From Incurvaria masculella (Eukaryota > Arthropoda > Insecta > Lepidoptera > Incurvariidae): a stretch of DNA of 64,000 bases. The notes beneath the pieces were generated by a model. It was not told where the DNA came from. It saw only the letters and a program-made list of their open reading frames with translations, and searched no databases. Both the position numbers and the translations under genes were made by a program. Positions 1 to 10,256 of this stretch are shown here, piece by piece (the stretch's first letter is position 1; every line of letters starts with the position of its first letter). The stretch spans positions 18,600,001 through 18,664,000 of the forward strand of contig OX335657.1 of assembly GCA_946894095.1 (NCBI GenBank), in the 5' to 3' direction.

Positions 1-180
1 TTCAGGAATATTTGGAAATCTCCAGGGATCTTTGGAAATCTCCAGGAATACTTAGAAATGTCCAGGAATCTTTGGCAATCTCCAGGAATCTTTGTAAATC
101 ACCAGGAATATTTAGAACTGTTCAGGAATCTTTGAAAATCTCCAGGAATCTTTGGGAATCCTTAGGAATTTTGAAATCAC
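1..180. repeat. 20-bp minisatellite, about nine imperfect units
   Basis: The unit resembles CCAGGAATCTTTGGAAATCT and repeats with a period of 20 bases. Units differ at a few positions each. The array begins before the window edge. The open frame across it is a by-product of the repeat. Confidence 0.85.
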
Positions 181-214
181 AAGGTAATCCTGGTATTTTT
201 GATTACGGGTGATC

Positions 215-420
215 TTGTGACTGACCTCTCGGGCGGCGCGCGGCGCGGTGGAGGCGGCTGCGGTCGCCTCATATCTTTTTGGCAGCCGCGCCGGGAGCGG
301 GAGGTGCGCGGTGGCGCTGGGCGCGGGGAGGGCGGGTGCGGGGTGAGGACGGACGGACATCAAACGCGGCTTTGATGTAGCCGCCGCGCGCCGCGGCCGC
401 CAGCACCGCCGGTGGACGAT
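215..420. other. GC- and CpG-rich patch
   Basis: A short block dense in CG dinucleotides lies in AT-rich surroundings. It could be a CpG-rich promoter or the edge of an exon, but no reading frame with recognisable protein features or a convincing splice-site pair was found. Confidence 0.3.
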
Positions 421-599
421 GAACTATTCGCATCCAGCGACGTCACGACGCGTCGTCGTTTCCCCATACAGAAAGTCGGGCGATTCTCGCGTACCCACCT
501 ATAAGTATATACTATACGTACCTGTTCAACACTGCGTACTTACTGCATACGTAAAACACATTCACGGAGACTTGAATAAGAAGAAATCTGAATGTCAGC

Positions 600-745
600 A
601 CTGAGGACAGAGTGCACGAAAGGACAAAACATCAAAATCAACGTAAACGTTTGATGATCCCTTTTTTATGAGCAGTATATGTAGAAGGGAGCTGAGTCGA
701 CTCCATGCTGTTCATAAAAAAAATGTCGTGTTTGAACACTTCCCG
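600..745. repeat. MITE-like element, family M1 (degenerate copy)
   Basis: It begins with GAGTGCACGAAAGGACAAAA and contains CGTGTTTGAACAC near its end, as in the better copies at 21,511-21,672 and 56,841-57,003. The right end is poorly preserved. Confidence 0.5.
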
Positions 746-924
746 CAATCGGCGCTAAGAAGCGTTCATCATGACTACCTTATAACTAACTCTTACACAT
801 ACGTGTATATCCGGATAGGTATATCAGCTCCTGCACCCAGCGATGGGGTTTTATGCATATCTGTGGATGTAGGGCTGTAGCGGCTGGAGAGTCTCTCTCT
901 GTGATTTTATCGTATCTAACGTAG

Positions 925-1060
925 AGAATGCTGTGCTGTCCCTCCGTCCGCATGCTACCGTCGCTAAACGCGGAGTTGGCAGGGGATGCACCTCCGTGGG
1001 ATGCACCCATTCACTGTCGACATTCCAAAAAAAAGATCCGATCCTTTTCCCTGTTACTAA
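925..1060 (+). repeat. Dispersed repeat D, 5' part
   Basis: It shares the blocks CCGTCGCTAAACGCGG and CCCATTCACTGTCGACATTC with the copy at 44,110-44,375. Longer copies of family D carry remnants of a reverse-transcriptase C-terminal region, so the family is probably derived from a LINE. Confidence 0.45.
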
Positions 1061-1513
1061 TAAACTCAGATCTTCGCCTGAATACTTATACAATAAGGGA
1101 AAAACATAGTACATATAACAATTCAGACGATGATCTGGGTTTATTAGTAACTAGCAGCCCGTCCCGGCTTTGCACGGGCATAATTAAATTTAAAAAATAT
1201 AATTTTTACACAATGATACACAAATAAACCCTTATTACGTAGAGTTCCTAAAAAAAGAGCATATACCTATATTGAAATATTTGAAATAAAAATAACAAAT
1301 TTTGTGATTTTTTTTTTTCTATTTCTTACTTTTATGTATTTTTCATACTATTTATTATTGTAAAAAGGTCATAACCACAAAACAAAAGCCATTAAATAAA
1401 TAATTTATTGCGTTAAAGCCAGGGAGTAAACACTATTTGATGTTGTTTTATTTTTCACTAAATAATTAGCTTAACTGTTATTATGATACTTTTTAGATTA
1501 CCGCGGTCGTTAG

Positions 1514-1604
1514 ACATGTTTGAAAAATGTTACGGCTTTTGAGAATGTCTTTGGAGAATGTATCTTCCTGCCGCGTGAAAAGCCGTAACATTTTTCAAAC
1601 ATGT
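1514..1604. repeat. Perfect 27-bp inverted repeat (hairpin)
   Basis: Arms 1,514-1,540 and 1,578-1,604 are perfect reverse complements separated by 37 bases. About 25 bases at 1,494-1,519 recur inverted at 61,797-61,822, so the hairpin is probably part of a dispersed element. Confidence 0.8.
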
Positions 1605-1704
1605 TTAACTGTTATTAGCTACCTACAACTACTACTATAACCTACAACTAAAAAGTATTTAATCGAAAATCATAAAAACTATTTAAGTCACTTATTTATT
1701 AGGA

Positions 1705-3475
1705 CTAGCTGCGGTACCCGGCTCCGCTCGGGTTAGTGTCGGCTAAATTATCTCATGGATAAAAAGTAGCCCACATGACTGGTCCAAAATAGGGTCAATC
1801 CCATTTAGAGCTTCGTTGACGTTTGGTGGCTATTTAAAAAAAAAACATTTGCCGCCAGAACCTTTCTGCACTTTCACTGCTACATTGCCTACCTAGTAAG
1901 TAACGTGTAACGTAGGTAAGTTCACCACAGCCAGCCTCAACATCGAAAAGAGTAACCCATCTCGAACCTGACTGCTCCCAGAGATGCTATACATTGACAA
2001 AATACGCACACCCTTCTGGTAATGGGGCGTTATATTATGTAGCCTATAAGTTTTTAGTAGAATCAGGCTAGACGTAGATACAATCCACGTCTAAATCGAG
2101 TAATTGGTTCTCAAGGATTTTATTCTATTGGTCGCACATCCGGCGATTTAGCGTGATGCCAAGTAGTGCTAAAGTTGCGGGAAATACCAAGCCGTACTTC
2201 GGTACAGTTAGTAAAAGTAAGCGCTGCCGCCGCGCCGCATGCACCCATTCCCAGCCGACACTTAAAAATAAATACCATCCGATCCTTTTGATCCTTTATT
2301 TATAGGGTCGCTAAACTATGGAATCGACTCCATACCGATTTATTTCCCCCAAAGTCCCCCGGGGTCGTTGAAACATGGGGGAAAGAGCACCTGGCCGGCC
2401 GGCATGGTTTTCGTATCCCCCGTGAAAGTTCGAAATGCCGCGCTTGGCTTAGTACCTACTAATCTACCAAACAAAAATTAAGAAACCATTCAACTGAAAC
2501 CGTAATATCCTAACAATACGCGATTAAACAATCAACCTAAAAAGCCCAAACAAATGCGTGTAGCTAGGAACGGCTGTCGCTAAGTTAGCATACCGCGCGG
2601 GTTGGTAAAAAGAATACAAAGAATTTACGTAAAAAATCTCATACTAATCCGTGTAACACACGACCACGGAGCGCCACTGCGCGTATTACGCAGTAACATT
2701 ATATTATCTATGACTGCGCGTCTTGACTGAGGCGGCGCGGGAACCGCGGCCGGCGAGACGTTCGTCGCCAGCGTTTAGTTATTCTGTGCCAGCGTCGCCG
2801 ATCGCTCCCCGATTCCCCGAATCACGGGAAATTTGAGGTATTGCGGGGAAAATGGTGGGGAATGCAAGCGTTGGGAAATTTGCGGGGAATTGGCCAATCC
2901 GTGGGGAATTTAGTTTTTTTGCCTTTATATTTACCATTTTTTCTTTGCTCATTCGAAAAATATATCGAACATTAAAGCAATCGGGGCAACTTTGGATTTA
3001 TCTTCTCCCGAAAGTTGTTCGGACGGCCGTCGACTGCACGACCTTTTTTTTGGTCATTCGAAATTTTCGATGAAAATTTGGTTCCTATTCCGGATTCTTA
3101 CGGAATTCCGGGAATCCTAAGAACGTTTTTGGGGAATTGGAGGAGTGGTTATCGGCAACGCTGTTTGCCGTTTCGCGCGCTAGCGCGTAGGTACCTTCGG
3201 CTCGACTCGGCAATACTCGGTCCTCGTCGGGTGGCCACCGCCGTCACGGTCCTCGCCGCGCTATTATTTCGTTTTCGCTCCGCGCCCTCTGACTATTTTT
3301 CTTTTTGTTCGGCTCCTTAGGGTCGTTACGTGATGTTCAATAGCTTAAAGCCTTCCTTAAGAATTAGGCTATCGAATTTAATAATATTTTTTCAAACCTG
3401 ACTGGTAGTTCCAGAGATTAGGGCGTTCAAACAAAAAAACAAACAAACTCTTCAGCTTTATTATATTAGTATAGA
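1705..3475 (-). mobile_element. Non-autonomous Helitron (inner)
   Basis: On the minus strand it starts with TCTATACTAATATAATAAAG after an A. It ends with an ACCCG...CGGGT hairpin and CAGCTAG followed by T. It is 1.77 kb and encodes no protein that I recognise. Its 3' half matches the copies at 9,655-15,353 and 21,985-23,152. A family D fragment lies inside at about 2,225-2,460, and about 2,460-3,330 holds nothing else I recognise. Confidence 0.7.
2225..2460 (+). repeat. Dispersed repeat D
   Basis: It contains the family blocks TATGGAATCGACTCCAT, TATTTCCCCC and CACCTGGCCGGCCGGCATGG. The conceptual peptide has the W-N-x-L spacing common near the end of LINE reverse transcriptases. Confidence 0.5.
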
Positions 3476-3716
3476 TAACTAAATGTGCAACATATACAAT
3501 GGGTCTAGTTCTGAAAAGAACTTTTTGAATGCCTTTAGTTACCTACTAAACTAATTATCATCAAGCGACAATTTCTTAAATTCCGCACACGGCTGCTGCG
3601 TAGGGAGCCGACTGACTCCCCTCCCGTACCTCTGAGTGACGCCTAGAAACTCTAAAACGCATAGTTGGCCGAGCGGAGTTTTTTCTAATTTTTAAACTCA
3701 TGATATCTTTCGAATG

Positions 3717-3741
3717 AAATTGTATTGTATTGTATTGTATA
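3717..3741. repeat. Short (TATTG)n microsatellite
   Basis: Four to five copies of a five-base unit, inside the outer Helitron segment. Confidence 0.7.
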
Positions 3742-4404
3742 TCATTTTGTCAAATTGGTAGACAAGCTACACTCAGACAGGTCATTTTTTCTTATTTTAG
3801 GGCATGCAGGCAAACATAGATTCAGCTTACAATTTCTGGCATATACCATCGTCAAATTTACTAAACAATTAAAACTAAGCTAAATATGTCAACTTAATAA
3901 ATGTCCGAATCGAATAATTCCAAAAGTAATATAAAGGTATTGAAACAGTCTTAAATAATAATTTATTTATTTTGATAAGAATTAATATTTAGGTACAAAT
4001 AAAGAGCCTTTCCTAGCGGCGGTGTTTAAATTTTTATTTTAAAATAAATGCACACTTATTGTGACATAACTATAATAGTTAGATGTATGCTGTCGCGACA
4101 TTTTTTGTAGATAATAATGTGTTTTATAAAATTGTATTACATCATTTTGTTCTATCGTGAATAGTTTTCGCAGCGTACGCGATGTAAGGAACATTCTTGG
4201 TAATTTTTTTGCACCTTGGGTTACGTTATAGGAGTTTTGGTAAGGATCCCTAATTTTTTTAAAATATAACATAGCCTATGTCCCTCGGATAGAGTGTAGC
4301 TTTCCAACGGTGAAATAATTTTTCAAATCCGTTCTGTAGTTTCAGAGCCTATTCGGTTCAAATAAACAAACAATCAAACCTTTCCTCTTTATATAATAGT
4401 ATAG

Positions 4405-4560
4405 ACATAGATAAACTATGGAATGCTGGGATATTTCCCTCAAAGTGCAAACACGGTGTGAAGAAGCACTGCAGCCCCTCTGAAAGTTCGACAGCCCATG
4501 GACGTCGTCGAGCAATGGACGCGGTCCTGGCGTACGCCATAGGCCGCACTTCACATAGAA
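4405..4560 (+). repeat. Dispersed repeat D
   Basis: Aligned by eye with the other D copies through TATGGAATGCTGGGATATTT, GTGAAGAAGCAC and GTACGCCATAGGCCGC. Confidence 0.5.
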
Positions 4561-4779
4561 AATATATAGATTTTTATAGAGATTACTGATAGATTTTTTC
4601 ATAAGATATTTTCAATCAATAATTCCCTGTATGTAGGGACGGTCGTCCCCCAGAACGGGCTATCTGTATGTACACACATTATGTATCCACGTATACTTTC
4701 AAATATGTTACAAAAAGCTAGGAAACTCGACATTTCAGCATCGAGCGCTCTTCAAACGAATAAATTGAGTCGCCGATTC

Positions 4780-4930
4780 CGCCCAGCCCTTTCATCGCGT
4801 CGCCCCTCCGCGCGCCCGCCGCCGCCCGTCGCGCCGCCCGCTCGCCGCTCCCCGCGCCGCCGCCGCCCGCTCGCGTCCCGCTCGCGTCCCGCTCGCTCCG
4901 CCCGCGGCGCTTATTTCCGTGCGCCACTTG
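4780..4930. other. CpG-rich island
   Basis: About 150 bases are dominated by CCG and CGC, including a near-tandem CGCTCGCGTCC. It may be a promoter or first-exon region, but no initiator, TATA box or convincing reading frame could be tied to it. Confidence 0.3.
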
Positions 4931-5069
4931 TCGTTTTTGTCGCCGGAGCACAAAGGCATTTTGCGGCGTTGTCTATTTGCTGCAATCTACACGCGTATTT
5001 ACGGATGGCAAACTTCGAGACGAGTTGCACCAGTTTCAGTGTTCTGCGACTGTTACTTGATTAAAATTG

Positions 5070-5076
5070 AGCGAAT

Positions 5077-5118
<42 letters not shown>
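5070..5118. repeat. (TA)n microsatellite
   Basis: An almost pure TA run of about 40 bases. Confidence 0.9.
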
Positions 5119-5119
<1 letters not shown>

Positions 5120-5382
5120 TAGCTTATTTGAAAACTGGTGCATCCCGTGTGGTCCCATTTCAATTGGTTTAGTTCTGACGATGGCATCCATGAGAAAATC
5201 ATATAGTCTTAAATTATGTGCGCGACAAATGGACGAATAACTCGATATAACACCAACCTATCTTGATGATTTTTTTATTAGAAAGGACGTGTACAAATTA
5301 GTTATTGCACTTCAGATACACTAAACATAAACAAATTAAAAAAATACCGACTTTAAAGAAAAAGCACTAAAAAGGAAAAAAA

Positions 5383-5526
5383 AATTTCCATTTTTGTAGT
5401 TACAATTATTGTTATTTTTTGAGTCGGTTTCAGCCAAGGTAGCCACGGTTCGCTTGACTGGCGCAGCGCGTGCCCGGCTGACACCGACTCAAGAAATAAC
5501 AATAATCGTAACTACAAAAATGGCAA
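5383..5526. repeat. Foldback element with the GAGTCGGT motif
   Basis: Two arms of about 45 bases face each other around a GC-rich loop: one runs from CATTTTTGTAGTTAC to GAGTCGGT, the other from ACCGACTC to GTAACTACAAAAATG. A second, shorter copy is at 62,087-62,210. This looks like a palindromic MITE. Confidence 0.65.
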
Positions 5527-5735
5527 TTATTTTTTTACTTTTTAGTTTTTTTTAAGTCGGGTAATTTTTCCTGTTAATTTTTTTTAAAGTCGGTTAATTT
5601 ATTTTTAAGATATTTTATTTTCATTGCCAGGTCTTTTAAAAACATGGAAAAACTTTTTCGCTTTAAATGAACCTAAATAATATTTGTTAATCTTTGGACC
5701 ATAACCACATTACTTAAAAATAAATAAATAAAAAG

Positions 5736-5960
5736 AGTTGGTAAACTGTGGAATCAACTCCATGCCAATGTATTTCTCCCAAAGTACATTTTTTTATGTA
5801 ACCTGACATGGATGGCATACCCACCACACAACTACTAATCTGGGAACCTTGAAACGTTATGTGAAGAAGCACGTGGCCGGCTTCTTGTTTGCAAGCCCAT
5901 GGGCGTGTTCGGTCGCCCCTCCGCTGAGAGTGCAGACCTCGGTGCAGACAGTACGCCATA
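5736..5960 (+). repeat. Dispersed repeat D
   Basis: It contains GTGGAATCAACTCCATGCCA, TATTTCTCCC and GTGAAGAAGCACGTGGCCGG. The frame encoding LKRYVKKHVAGF resembles a LINE C-terminal remnant. The sequence to 6,200 is GC-rich and unassigned. Confidence 0.5.
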
Positions 5961-6340
5961 TGTCGAGGATGTCGGACTATGTCACCCCGCACGCCGCGGC
6001 CCGCACCCCGCGACTGTTCACAAATGTCGTGGGAACCGAACATGGGTCCTGCCTGGGTCCCGCCCGACACGATTCGACCACTTGAGACGGCTTCACTGCC
6101 GCGACACCAACAACGTTACGAGGACATGCCGTCAACGTTACATGGCTCATGTGTTTAGTCCATCTTCATACTGTTTCTTCGCTTAGTCTTAGTGCTGCAT
6201 GTTAATTTAGGTAAAACCTTTATACAAAATATTTTTTATAGAAATTGCTTATACCAACTCGAAAGTATACCCTTTCGAACAAAAAAGGAATTTTCCATAT
6301 CGGTCCAAGGGTCTTCGAGTAATCGGTAAACATACATTAA

Positions 6341-6536
6341 AAACCGGGCAAGTGCGAGTCGGACTCGCACACGAAGGGTTCCGTACCATCAACACCAAAA
6401 AATAATTTGTGAAAATTTCAGCTGCCTACCTATTAAGGTTCATGAGATACAGCCCTGTGACAGACGGACGGACGGACGGACAGCGGAGGCTTAGTAATAG
6501 GGTTCCGTTTTCACCCTTTGAGTACGGAACCCTAAA
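6341..6536. repeat. Dispersed repeat with GGGTTCCGT termini
   Basis: It runs from CCGGGCAAGTGCGAGTCGGA through a (GGAC)n tract to TACGGAACCCTAAAAA. The same family occurs at 37,914-38,196 (opposite orientation) and, truncated, at 55,108-55,215. It is a short non-coding element, very common in Lepidoptera. Confidence 0.65.
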
Positions 6537-6679
6537 AAAGATTCCGACGAATTAAGAACCTCCTCCTTTTTTTTGAAGTCGGTTAAAATAAGACTGTAGG
6601 GGGCTCGTTCAATACTAAATGTACCCTTTGATTATTTTCTTTTACTTGAAACTATATATATATACTGACCAAAAAATAC

Positions 6680-8601
6680 GGTGACCTACGACCAATTGCA
6701 GTGGGAAATACATTCAGGCGACTCACTGCTAAGCTGTGCTGCAAATTACCAAGAATACATCTAGAACAATATTTTAAGCCGATTCAAATGGGATTTGCAG
6801 TAGAGAAAGGATGCGAGGCAGCAATCCATGCCACGAGGGCTTATATATCAACTTAAATGGTTCCAAAGATAAAGTTTTGCTTCAAATAGATCTTCAAAAT
6901 GCCTTCAATTGCGTAGAAAGAGATTCGATGCTGGAAGCAATAAAAAATAAAGCACCAAAGCTTTTTCCTTTTTTATGGCAGTGCTACGCAACCCCATCAA
7001 TTTTATTTTTTGGTACAAATACCATAGATTCCCAAGTTGGAGCACAACAAGGAGATCCTCTGGGGCCCCTCATCTTCAGCCTATCAATACATCCAATAAT
7101 TGAAGCACTAACATCCGAACTTAATATTTGGTACCTGGATATACTGGGAGGTTCAGCGGAAGATGTTTTAAAAGACCTATCAAAATTAATTGAAGAATTC
7201 AAATCCATTGGGCTAGAATTTAATACTAGCAAATGTGAACTAATATTTTTATCAAATTACGACAACGATGTGCATTCGCAATTTAAAGATGTTTTGCTAG
7301 ATGTCAAGATCACTGATCTTAGCAATTTATGTTTACTAGGCGCACCGATTACCATTGAGGCAACGCCTGATTTTCTTGAAAACAAATTAAGTATTTTAGA
7401 ATTAACTTTTAGTCGCCTACGCTTGCTGCTTTCCCATATGGCATATGTAATTCTTAAGACTTGTTTCGGTATGCCTAAGCTCATATACCTTGCCAGAACA
7501 ACTCCTTTTTGGCTATTTCAGGAGAACATTTTGAAAATTGATAGTACAATCAAACAAGCTCTAGAAGATATTTTAAATATCAGTTTGAACGAAGATCAAT
7601 GGCTGCAAGCTTCATTGCCTATATGGAATGGTGGCCTTAGAGTACGCCGGTTCACTAACATTGGAATACCTGCATTTTTGGCGTCAGCATTTGGAGTCGC
7701 AGATCTTGTCACAGCCATATTAAACACAAATAGTGACGAGAATGTGATTTGCCATTTGAACGAAGCTTTAAATGCATGGAAAAGCTTGTGCCCAGGTGAA
7801 GAACTCCCATCAAATCTAAGCTCACAAAAACTTTGGGATGCATCCGTTGTAAAACGATTGCACAACGTACTTTTAAATTCCGACTCAATTGTAGAACAGG
7901 CGCGTATCCGCGCAGTGTCCACACCAGAGGCTGGTGCATGGCTTCACGCCATACCTTCATCGCACACCGGCACTTTTTTGGATAATAATTGCCTAAGAAT
8001 TGTCATCGCCCTTCGCCTTGGTTGCGACATGTGCCTGCCGCATAAGTGCAGTTGCGGCATTATGGTCGATACCAAAGGACGCCATGGATTAAGTTGCCTG
8101 AAATGTGCAGGCAGATTTTCACGTCATGCAACCCTCAACCAATTAATTAAAAGAGCACTTTCCTCTGCAAATATTCCAACATTATTAGAGCCGGTGGGCC
8201 TGAGTAGGGATGATGGAAAGAGACCAGATGGCATGACCATAATTCCATGGGACAAAGGCAGGGCTCTGGTGTGGGACGCCACATGCGCGGATACATTGGC
8301 GGCCTCATATGTTAGTTCGACCGCTCGCACGTCAGGAGCAGCAGCAGAAACTGCTGCAAGATTAAAACACTCAAAATATTCGGCAATTAAAGTTAATTAT
8401 GAGTTCGTTGCTTTTGCCGTCGAGACTTTAGGTGTTTGGAGTAAGGGTACAAAATTATTTGTCAAAAACTTGAGTTCTAAATTAAAACAATGTTCAGGGG
8501 ATTACCGATCTGGAAGATATTTTCGACAGAGGGTCGGATTGGTTATACAGCAAGCAAGGAAATGCAGCGAGCGTAATGGCGTCTACAAAATTGCTTTCTA
8601 G
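6680..8601 (+). pseudogene. Broken reverse transcriptase with restriction-like endonuclease domain
   Basis: This is a decayed non-LTR-type element. The first RT motif (LRPIAVGNTFRRL) is at about 6,690-6,760 in another frame, and a frameshift near 6,845 precedes the long frame 6,811-8,601. That frame has LQIDLQNAFNCVERDSM (RT motif A) and GAQQGDPLGPLIF (motif B). The catalytic box reads YLDI, so the second aspartate of YxDD is missing, apparently through a small in-frame deletion. The C-terminal part has a Cys/His cluster (CLPHKCSC, HGLSCLKC) and a KRPDG...LVWDATC block, matching the pattern of a PD-(D/E)xK restriction-like endonuclease. The 5' end is missing. I cannot assign the family. A fragment of a relative lies at 26,100-26,405. 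The copy should be inactive. Confidence 0.75.
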
Positions 8602-8639
8602 AGAAAAATTGGATGAAATCTTTTATATTTTGTAAGTTC

Positions 8640-9400
8640 TCATTAATTAATAAATTTTCATGTTGATTTAAAAAAATATATAATGTAATAAATATTTCAT
8701 GTTATTGATAATTACAATCGAATATCTTTGGTCCGATGTAGGTCATCGGTTAAATGTTCACATGTGACGGCGAAGAGTTTGCGGCGGGCTATGTTTACGC
8801 AAGAAATAGTTTGATTTAATATCTACCAGTTCATTACTGGGAAGTGTGAAATTAAACTAAACTAAGGCAAGTACAGATAAAACCGCACACATCAAAGCAC
8901 ACGCGCTGCTTCCGCCCGACGCGGCGGAGCGGGGCGCGGCGGGGCGGAGCGGGGCGACGCGATGCGGCCCGCTGCTGCTGCCACGTGCGGCTGCTATCAA
9001 GAGATGAGCAGCGCCGATGCTGTAAATATGTTATTTCAATTTGCAGTACAACTGAGATCGCTAATCATGAAAATACTAAGCAGAAAATAAACGATCTGCC
9101 CTCAAGATATTAGTCCAAAACAGCACATTCCGGAAGAAATGAGTGCCGACAAAAGTTTTAAATTACGCCGCGCCTAATTCTTCTAAACCACGCAACGAAT
9201 ATTTTTTTATCTTTTTTTTACGCGTGATATTACGTGTCTTACCTCCTAAGGGAGTGTATCTAACATAAAACCATTTTTAATCGATTGCAGATTATTAAAA
9301 ACATATTAACTATAATTTATTTGCGGAGCTTTTTTCTATAATTATTAATCCTTATTCAGATACATTTGTCACTTACCCTTTGCATTCAATATTAGATTAA
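8640..9400. other. No recognised feature; short GC-rich patch
   Basis: AT-rich sequence apart from a CpG-dense block at about 8,900-9,000. I saw no gene here. Confidence 0.3.
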
Positions 9401-9404
9401 AGTT

Positions 9405-9560
9405 TACTTGTACACTACCAACCCCTGTTTTGACCACCTTCTGTGGTGATATCCGTTCCGATAAGTAACTTTCGGTTACATGGCATATTTACATGGTGTA
9501 ACCGAAAAGTAACTTTGGGATTTTTGTAGCTTGACGTGGTGGAAACGGACATATTCAAAA
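9405..9560. repeat. MITE-like element, family M2
   Basis: It shares ACCAACCCCTG, GTAACTTTCGGTTA and TAACCGAAAAGTAACTTT with the fuller copy at 17,888-18,182. The centre is a small palindrome. Confidence 0.5.
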
Positions 9561-9863
9561 TAATAGTATAAAAGATATCAAGTTAGGGATCATCAACCCC
9601 TTATATTTAGGCATTTGATACCAATTATCCGATTTCGATGCTAATTGTACCAAAGAATGGCTTGGTATTTTCCGCAACTTTAGGACTACTTGGCATCAGG
9701 CTAAATCGCAAGAGGTGCCACCAGTGGAATAAAATACTTCTTACTTGAGAATCAATTACACAATTTAGATGTGGTTTGTATCAATGTCTAGCCTCATTCT
9801 ACTAAAAACTTACAGGGTACATAATATATCGCTTCATTACCAGAGTAGCTAGTGTTAAATTCT

Positions 9864-10207
9864 TATAATAGTGTTATACTCTCCGCATAGAAATAATGAA
9901 ACAAAGACGTAATTGCGTTTCTCTGTAAAACGAAAGTTTTAATTATAATTTGTGCATTCGGTTTTTAACCAATTAAGTGCATTATATGTTAACAAAAGAT
10001 GGACTTACCTGTAAAACGAAAGAAACAACATTTAAAGCCTTTATTTCAGGTCTTTTTGTATCTTTAGGTAAGTTAATTCTTCACGACAATAACAAACCCA
10101 CTTTCATATTTAGTTGAGTGTCATGACTGTCAGAGTTGACATCTCAGAGGTTTTTTGAATAATGCAGCCAGTATTAACCTAAGAAAAGCTAAGTGGTTTT
10201 CTTTACA
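9864..10207 (-). repeat. 3' LTR (344 bp)
   Basis: In element orientation it begins TGTAAAGAAAACC and ends CACTATTATA. AATAAA is present in GAAATAAAGG, just before the inferred RNA start AAATGTTGTTT (10,033 down to 10,023). A TATA-like ATACAAAAA lies about 28 bases upstream of that start. CTTTCGTTTTACAG occurs twice, 86 bases apart. Confidence 0.92.
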
Positions 10208-10219
10208 TCTCCCCCCCTA
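10208..10219 (-). promoter_or_regulatory. Polypurine tract
   Basis: In element orientation TTAGGGGGGGAGA abuts the 3' LTR. This is the expected plus-strand primer for reverse transcription. Confidence 0.9.
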
Positions 10220-10256
10220 AAGAGAAACAATTCCAAATGACAATGTAGGTAATTGT

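Larger units (their letters stand above)
1151..4411 (-). mobile_element. Non-autonomous Helitron (outer), interrupted by a second Helitron
   Basis: Read on the minus strand, the 3' end is a GCCCGT...ACGGGC hairpin followed by CTAG, with a T as the next base; this is the Helitron signature of a hairpin, CTRR and insertion between A and T. A matching 5' end starting TCTAT lies at about 4,405-4,411, followed by the AT-rich leader with TTTGTTTATTTGAAC seen in lepidopteran Helitrons. Pairing these two ends assumes that the inner element at 1,705-3,475 inserted later. No Rep/helicase protein is encoded. Confidence 0.55.

Noticed and set aside
8961..9090. ATG-led GC-rich frame as the missing first RECK exon
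   Set aside because: It lacks a signal-peptide profile, a Cys-Cys knot start and a donor in the right phase.
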